This document shows, in pieces, positions 58,884-64,000 of a DNA stretch of 64,000 nucleotides. The stretch comes from G963422275 sp963422275 (GTDB lineage Bacteria; Pseudomonadota; Alphaproteobacteria; Rhodobacterales; Rhodobacteraceae): NCBI GenBank assembly GCA_963422275.1, contig OY729418.1, positions 4,730,521 through 4,794,520 on the forward strand, in the 5' to 3' direction. Each line of letters opens with the position of its first letter. Position 1 is the stretch's first letter. The translations under genes and the position numbers were made by a program. The notes below the pieces were generated by a model. That model had not been told where the DNA came from, ran no database searches, and saw only the letters and a list, made by a program, of their open reading frames with translations.

Positions 58884-58999
58884 CAATCGGGCACTCGTAT
58901 TGCGCTGCGCTTCCTTGGATAACAATTCGAAGATGCTGTCGCCGACTGTGGCCTGGATTGGACGGAACCCGCTTCTCCGCTTGAAGGCAACACCAAGCA

Positions 59000-59800
59000 T
59001 AAGACTGTTGCGAAAGCGGGTGTTTTTTTCTGAGTTTCGCCGTTTGGAGCCGGTTGGCCGCCTTGAGCAGGTTCAGCGCCATCGACTTGAAGGTCAGTTC
59101 GGCCTCCACGGCTCGCCGTCCCATGAACCGGGACCGCGCCGCCCCGAACAGACGCTTCAGGGTGCCGAAGGTTTGCTCCACGATCCATCGCCGCCGCGAC
59201 ACCAGCCGGTTGAACCGGCGGCGGTGCCGGGACAGGGGATGCCCCCGGGAAGCCCGGAACATGATCCCCGACTGGATCCCCGCCGCGGTCAGGCAGGCGC
59301 GGTTGGCGGCGCTTGACAGCCCCTTGTCGGCGAGCGCCCTTCGTGCCGTGCCGTCGGACACCATGGCCGGGAAATGCGGCGCCTCGCCCTCGGCGCGGTC
59401 CTCGGCCACAACCTCGATCTGGCGCCGCGCTCTCCACGATGGTCGCGTCAACCACCGCCACCGGCGCATTCCCGACCTTCAGGCCGCGCTCCTGCAGCTG
59501 GCGGTTGACCTCGGACAGAAGCGCCGCGTCAAGACCGCGCAGACCGAGCATCCGGCGAAACCGGCAGATCGTCGTGCGGGCGGGACTTCGCTCGATCATC
59601 GACTGGCCGACGGACAGCATGAAGTCGAGGCGCACCGTCAGGGCCCGCTCGAGTTCCCGGTCCGACAGCGAGTGCCACTGGCCGAGGAGAAGAACCCGGA
59701 TCATCAGATCGACATCGCAGCGGTGCGTCCCAGGCGCGATCGCACCGAGCCGAGGACTGCCGCCAGGCGTTGCCAGTCGTCCGGCGGCGCGACGTGCAAG
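59000..59800 (-). mobile_element. second-type IS5-family element G (best copy, still defective)
   Basis: Terminal repeat TAAGACTGTTGCGAA at 59000-59014. The minus-strand transposase reads LGQWHSLSDRELERALTVRL, DFMLSVGQS, RTTICRFRRMLGLRGLDAAL, VGNAPVAVVDATIVESA. A frameshift near 59430 follows, then EVVAEDRAEGEAP, and a deletion that removes the part with the second catalytic Asp region; it resumes LADKGLSSAANRACLTAAGI, SRRRWIVEQTFGTLKRLFGA, LTFKSMALNLLKAANRL. The 5' terminus is missing. The same element's opposite end survives at 5247-5261. Confidence 0.82.
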
Positions 59801-60010
59801 ACGGCGCACAACGGCTTGATTGACATAGCGCCTGGCGCTGTATTTTGCCGCATGAAGCAAAACGCACGCGGGGCCCGGATTGCGCACGTTCAAGACCAGG
59901 GCGTTCGCCCGTTTCGCCGACCGCGAGAGAATCGGCGATTCCGCCTTGTGCGAGGCTGTCCCGCGCACGGACGCGCGTCCTGAGGATCAAGTGGGGAGGG
60001 GCAGAATTCG

Positions 60011-60101
60011 AGGCTGTCCTGCGCGCGCGGAGAGGTTTTGAACACCCATCACTCCAGCGATCATCACCTCAAGGCTGTCCTGCGCGCGCGGAGAGGTTTT
60101 G
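60011..60101. CRISPR. two-repeat CRISPR-like remnant (unconfirmed)
   Basis: Perfect 30-base direct repeats at 60011-60040 and 60072-60101, 61 bases apart; the 31-base sequence between is unique. The repeat has a GC-rich centre (GTCCTGCGCGCGCGG) and ends GGTTTTG. Period 61 equals the 29+32 spacing of type I-E arrays, and the centre resembles I-E repeats. A degraded third copy (AGGCTGTCC-GCGCACGG) may start at 59953. No cas genes are in the window. Confidence 0.4.
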
Positions 60102-60360
60102 GCAGACGCCTACCCCTTGTCGATGCTGATCTGGGCGGCGGCGTCATCAAGCAGTGCATCGCCTGCAAGGGCAGCGGCCGCTCCGGCGTCAGGAAATCAA
60201 TCCAGCAAAAACGGCAGGTCAGAGCTTGGGAAGTCCCCTTCCGGGATGTTCCCGGAACTTCCCGACGATGAAACCGATCATCGGGCCGGCCCGGGCGGGC
60301 GTCGGGTGAAATGCGAATGCTGCCGCGAGCGGCGCTGCCGGTTGGGTGAACCGGAAAGGG

Positions 60361-60621
60361 TCAGGCCTTTCGCGAACCCCCGAGAAAGCCAACCGCAAAG
60401 TCCCGGATGAATATCGCGAGCAAGAACGCCAGCCAGAAAACGAAGATCAAGAGCCGCACGCCAACGAGGAGCGCCAGCGCGGCCGCAGAGAGAGCCATGC
60501 AAATCAGCTGCAGCTGCGCGGCTTTCTTGCCCCGCACCTGGACGCCGGCAAGCTTGAACGAAGAGTGTCGCGGCTTCAGGAAGTTGAAGGCCCCAGCCCT
60601 GTTCTTCACTGAAGCGGTCAT
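60361..60621 (-). CDS. possible small membrane protein
   Basis: 86 residues if started at the ATG 60621. A basic N-terminal part (FNFLKPRHSSFKLAGVQVRG) is followed by two hydrophobic segments (LQLICMALSAAALALLVGV; LLIFVFWLAFLLAIFIRDFA) and a short tail. Hydrophobicity and amino-acid pattern suggest a real protein, but I recognise no family and the ribosome site is weak. It overlaps nothing but sits directly beside an IS pseudogene. Confidence 0.4.
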   Translation of the reverse strand: MTASVKNRAGAFNFLKPRHSSFKLAGVQVRGKKAAQLQLICMALSAAALALLVGVRLLIFVFWLAFLLAIFIRDFAVGFLGGSRKA

Positions 60622-60656
60622 GCCGGTTTTCGAGAGATTGAAGCCCAAGGGGCCGG

Positions 60657-61344
60657 CACGATCTGACGGATGCGGAATGGGCGATCATCTCGCCGTTGCC
60701 GCCTGACAAGCCGCGGGGTGTTCCGCGGCTGGACGACCGGCGGGCGATCAGCGGGATCTTTCACATCCTGCGCACCGGCACGCCGTGGCGCGACCTTCCG
60801 GAACGCTGCAGGCCGCAGGCGACAGTCTGCAACCGCTACAATCGTTGGGCCAGGCAAGGGGTGTGGGAGTGCCTGTTCGAGGCGCTGGCGGGAAAAAGGG
60901 GGTCCGGACCACGCCATCGGACGCTCGCGAGGCGGGCTGAGCACCAAAATCCACGTTGTCGTCGACGGCCTTGTCCTGCCGCGCCGCTTCGTGATCACCC
61001 CGGGCCAAGCCTCTGACAAGGCTGCCGTGCCGGCCCTCCTTGACGGCCTTGAGCCGGCCCGGGACACCGTCGCCGACCGCGGCTGCGACTCCCGCACCAT
61101 CCTCAAGCTCATTGCCGACCATGGCTCTTGCCCCCACATCCCGACCCAACGGGACCGCCGGGAGCGGCGCTCCGCATCCCATCACCTCTACCGCCAACGC
61201 AACCTCGTGGAACGCTTCTTCAACAAGCTCAAACACTTCCGAGGCATCGCGACCCGCCATCACAAGCTCGCAAGAAACTTCCTCGCCGCAATCGCCCTCG
61301 CCTGCATCCGCCTCTGGATCAAAATCAATGAGTGCACGACCTAG
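60657..61344 (+). pseudogene. IS5-family (IS427-type) transposase, catalytic centre deleted
   Basis: First frame: LTDAEWAIISPLPPDKPRGV, then FHILRTGTPWRDLPER and NRYNRWARQGVWECLFEALA. Just after this (about 60890) about 25 residues are missing, including the first catalytic Asp (normally 'MLDGTIVRAHQHAAGAK'). The sequence resumes in another frame: GGPDHAIGRSRGGLSTKIHV, VVDGL, DTVADRGCDSRTIL and LVERFFNKLKHFRGIATRHH, to the stop at 61344. IS427 elements can use a frameshift, but the missing Asp makes this copy dead. Confidence 0.85.
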
Positions 61345-61448
61345 GTCGAACTAAGGCGAGTCTGCATCCGGTTCTGCATCCCCGTTGACAGAACCGAAAA
61401 CAATTGAATTAATACAGCCTTGCAAGATCGAAAGGGAGGCTGGAGCCA

Positions 61449-63467
61449 ATGAAGATCATGAACAATTTCCCGAGGCGGGCGCGAACGGTTGAGGGAACTT
61501 TCATAACCCTCTCGGACGGCACAAGGCTGTCAGCCAAGATATGGCTTCCCGATGATGCTGAGCTCAACCCCGTTCCTGCCGTTTTGGAATATCTTCCTTA
61601 CCGGTATCAGGACGGCACGGCACGGCGGGATGCATTGACGCATCCTTACTTCGCCGGCCACGGGTACGCGGCCGTGCGGGTGGACATGCGCGGCACCGGG
61701 AACTCGGAGGGCGTGCTCCTAGACGAGTACCTGAAGCAGGAGCAGGACGACGCCCTAGAGGTGATCGATTGGATTGCCTGCCAGCCTTGGTGCTCGGGTT
61801 CCGTCGGTATAATCGGAATCTCTTGGGGCGGATTCAACGGGCTGCAGATTGCTGCCCGGAGGCCGCAAGCCCTCAAGGCAGTGGTATCGATATGCTCGAC
61901 GGACGACAGGTACGCCGACGACATTCATTATATGGGCGGCGCGATGCTAAGCGACAACATCGCATGGTCGACCTACATGTTCTCCATCAACACGACTCCG
62001 CCGGACCCGCACCTGCATGGGGATGCGTGGAAGGACGTCTGGCGGCAGCGCGTGAAGGAAAGCGGTCTTTGGCTTGAAGGCTGGTTGGAGAATCAGCACC
62101 GCAACGACTTCTACAAGCACGGGTCGATCTGCGAGAACTACGACGATGTCGAGTGTCCAGTCTACGCGGTCGGCGGCTGGGCCGACGGCTACTCGAATTC
62201 CGTGTTCCGGCTACTTTCCAATCTTAAGGTGCCCTGCAAGGGGCTGATCGGGCCCTGGGCCCACAAGTATCCACACTTCGCAAAGCCTGGACCGGCGATC
62301 GGGTTTCTTCAGGAATGCCTAAAGTGGTGGGACCATTGGCTAAAGGGAATCGAAAATGGAGTAATGGACGATCCCCAGCTCCGCTGCTGGATGCAGTATC
62401 CGGCACCTCCGCTGACCCGTTATCCTGAGCGGCCCGGAAGGTGGGTTATCGAGGAAAGCTGGCCGTCGCCGTCTATCGGAACGAAGATTCTGCATTTTGG
62501 CGAGCATGTCCTCGCCAAGCAGGAAGCCCCGGAAGCCTTGCTGATGATTTCCTCGCCGCAGACAACGGGTCTTGCGAGCGGGGTTTGGTGCCCGCACGGC
62601 GAAGACCCTGACCAACCCAGCGATCAGCGCTTGGAGGCGGGCAATTCGCTTAATTTCGACACCGGGCAACTAGAAGCCGACTTGGAGATCCTTGGTGCCC
62701 CGGTCGCCGCACTTAACGTTTCATGCGACAAGCCGAATGGCTTTGTCGCCGCGTGCCTGAGCGAGGTGCTTCCCAGCGGACACGCGACGAGAATCACGTA
62801 CGGCGTGCTGAATCTCACCCATCGCGACAGCCACGAGTTCCCAATGCCGCTAACACCGGGACGGCGGTATCAAGTCTCATTGCGCCTGAATGAGGTCGCC
62901 CACCGGTTCGGTGCCGGAAGCAGGATTCGACTGTCCTTGTCCAACGCCTATTGGCCTACAGTTTGGCCGTCTCCAGAGAAAACCGAAATCGCCGTTCGGA
63001 CTCTCGGCAGCCACCTTGAGTTGCCTGTGCGTGAGCCGAAGGAAACTGACCGATTGCTCAACCCTATGCCCGAGCCGGAGTCGGCACCGCTGCTGCGGAT
63101 GTCGGTCAACCGGGAGGGATGCAACAAGTTCACCGTCACGAGGCACATCGGAACAGAAGATGTCGTGCTCAGAAATTGGTATGACGAAGGGAGCACAACC
63201 TTCGACGATTACGACGGATGGACGGTCGAATCCACGCATGAGGAATTCTTCACGATTCATCCCGACGATCCGAGCTCGGCGAAATGCGACATCACGTGGA
63301 TGGAGCAGTTCTCCCGTGGGAAATGGAACGTTTCCTCGCGGACGAACACTACGGTCACCTCGACTCCAACGCATTTCGAGCTTGAGGCCAGCCTCGAGGC
63401 GTGGAATGATGGAAAGATCGAGCACCAGCAGAAGTGGCGGCGTTCGATTCCGCGGAAACTCGTCTGA
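61449..63467 (+). CDS. CocE/NonD-family hydrolase (S15 X-Pro dipeptidyl-peptidase type)
   Basis: 672-residue serine hydrolase. The alpha/beta-hydrolase part has DGTRLSAKIWLP, LEYLPYRYQDGTARRD, GYAAVRVDMRGTGNSEG and the nucleophile elbow GISWGG (Ser125), then PVYAVGGWADGYSNSVFRLL (catalytic Asp region) and GPWAHKYPH (catalytic His). The C-terminal jelly-roll domain (FDTGQLEADLEILGAPVAAL; GSRIRLSLSNAYWPTVWPS) is typical of the family. GGGAGG precedes the ATG. Members cleave X-Pro peptides, acyl esters or amides. With the peptide transporter and M81 peptidase upstream it probably belongs to the same catabolic programme, now split by dead IS elements. Confidence 0.92.
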   Translation: MKIMNNFPRRARTVEGTFITLSDGTRLSAKIWLPDDAELNPVPAVLEYLPYRYQDGTARRDALTHPYFAGHGYAAVRVDMRGTGNSEGVLLDEYLKQEQDDALEVIDWIACQPWCSGSVGIIGISWGGFNGLQIAARRPQALKAVVSICSTDDRYADDIHYMGGAMLSDNIAWSTYMFSINTTPPDPHLHGDAWKDVWRQRVKESGLWLEGWLENQHRNDFYKHGSICENYDDVECPVYAVGGWADGYSNSVFRLLSNLKVPCKGLIGPWAHKYPHFAKPGPAIGFLQECLKWWDHWLKGIENGVMDDPQLRCWMQYPAPPLTRYPERPGRWVIEESWPSPSIGTKILHFGEHVLAKQEAPEALLMISSPQTTGLASGVWCPHGEDPDQPSDQRLEAGNSLNFDTGQLEADLEILGAPVAALNVSCDKPNGFVAACLSEVLPSGHATRITYGVLNLTHRDSHEFPMPLTPGRRYQVSLRLNEVAHRFGAGSRIRLSLSNAYWPTVWPSPEKTEIAVRTLGSHLELPVREPKETDRLLNPMPEPESAPLLRMSVNREGCNKFTVTRHIGTEDVVLRNWYDEGSTTFDDYDGWTVESTHEEFFTIHPDDPSSAKCDITWMEQFSRGKWNVSSRTNTTVTSTPTHFELEASLEAWNDGKIEHQQKWRRSIPRKLV

Positions 63468-63582
63468 CAGGTCTAAGCGGACGCACCGGTGAATCCAATC
63501 GCAAGACGAATGCCATGGATGCATTGGCAACAGCCGCAGCCTCTGACTTCGGACGCAGAGCAATCGTTCGCTTCGACATCCT

Positions 63583-64000
63583 AGGGAACCTCTGATTTGG
63601 AGGGTTTTTCTGGTTATGGCTGCGGAAACCGCCCTTCCCGGCTGCACCGGTCGGTTTTCGGCGGGCCGGAAGCCGCAAATGCGCGTTTTCGGGGCAAAAC
63701 CGCCGCCGGTTCAGCCCCCGCAGGGCCGGTCCGGCAAATTCCGGACACGCTTCTCCCTTGTCACGACAGGTGCGGCTGGGCAATCATCAGGTTCAAGAAG
63801 CCCAAAAGCGGCGCAAGCCGCTGCACGTTCCTCTCCAGACCCCGATGGCGAACCATGTCGCAGCCGAACACCCGCTCGCGATCCGGAACGGATGCTCCAC
63901 CCGCACCGGGCCTTCGCCGTCTCCGCCTTGGCCGCGGCGCTGGCCCGGGTTCATGGCAATCTGCCACGGCACCTCGCGATGCGCGTGCTCCGCACGCTTG
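63583..64000 (-). mobile_element. IS5-family element D, runs out of the window
   Basis: Left end CTAGGGAACCTCTGA at about 63583 and about 400 bases nearly parallel to remnant A. The minus strand reads the transposase C-terminus (RVEHPFRI in one frame; MVRHRGLERNVQRLAPLLG, then NLMIAQPHLS in another; end at about 63761) and, further in, WQIAMNPGQRRGQG. The frame change suggests this copy is also damaged, but the rest is beyond the window. Confidence 0.8.

Overview
This window looks like an alphaproteobacterial chromosome. It carries the membrane-bound urate hydroxylase PuuD, DUF2852, DUF4212 with its sodium:solute symporter, a hisC2-tyrC pair, a MaeB-type malic enzyme fused to a phosphotransacetylase domain, and a TraA/TrwC-like relaxase of the alphaproteobacterial type. 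Genus cannot be fixed from the sequence. Metabolic genes are tightly packed, but they are separated by dead mobile elements. This suggests a lineage that passed through an insertion-sequence burst and is now deleting the results.

Layout. 1-1.8 kb: end of a band-7 (SPFH) gene, its NfeD partner, and a convergent ChaC. 1.9-5.3 kb: three kinds of IS remnant around a small DUF2852 gene. 5.4-10.1 kb (minus strand): priA, a DUF805 gene, hisC, tyrC. 10.2-12.3 kb: a transaldolase-like aldolase and a frameshifted xerC. 12.5-18.6 kb: another IS remnant, then (minus strand) urate degradation (uraH, puuD), maeB and a PLP-dependent dehydratase.

19.3-41.5 kb is a GC-richer integrated element. It holds a truncated higBA-like pair, ssb, a deleted DUF2493 gene, a deleted MobF relaxase and, at the far end, a tyrosine integrase that has lost its catalytic tyrosine. 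Two intact multi-gene modules sit among this wreckage. (a) A translationally coupled pair at 21.9-28.5 kb: a 787-residue acidic/Ig-like protein and a 1400-residue DEAH helicase with a DUF1998 C-terminus. It is a candidate two-gene defence system that I cannot match to a named one. (b) A six-gene type I restriction-modification operon at 31.9-40.5 kb, minus strand: hsdM, a HepT-like HEPN protein, an HsdS whose N-terminus is an MntA-like nucleotidyltransferase plus a degenerate second copy, a DUF4365 protein, an unknown 378-residue protein, then hsdR. An intact IS982 element lies between the relaxase remnant and hsdR.

41.9-63.5 kb is transport and catabolism. It has DUF4212 plus a sodium:solute symporter and a YggT-like protein; a polar amino-acid ABC transporter (binding protein, two permeases, ATPase) ending in a class IV aminotransferase; a peptide ABC transporter (Tat-exported binding protein, two permeases, a double ATPase) followed by an M81 metallopeptidase and, beyond more dead IS elements, a CocE/S15-type hydrolase. 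The last two suggest uptake and hydrolysis of peptides or modified peptides. At 60.0 kb two perfect 30-base repeats lie 61 bases apart, the period of a type I-E CRISPR array, with no cas genes in the window.

A recurrent theme is that almost every mobile-element gene has an internal deletion, several of which remove the active site, while the cargo defence genes are open and complete.
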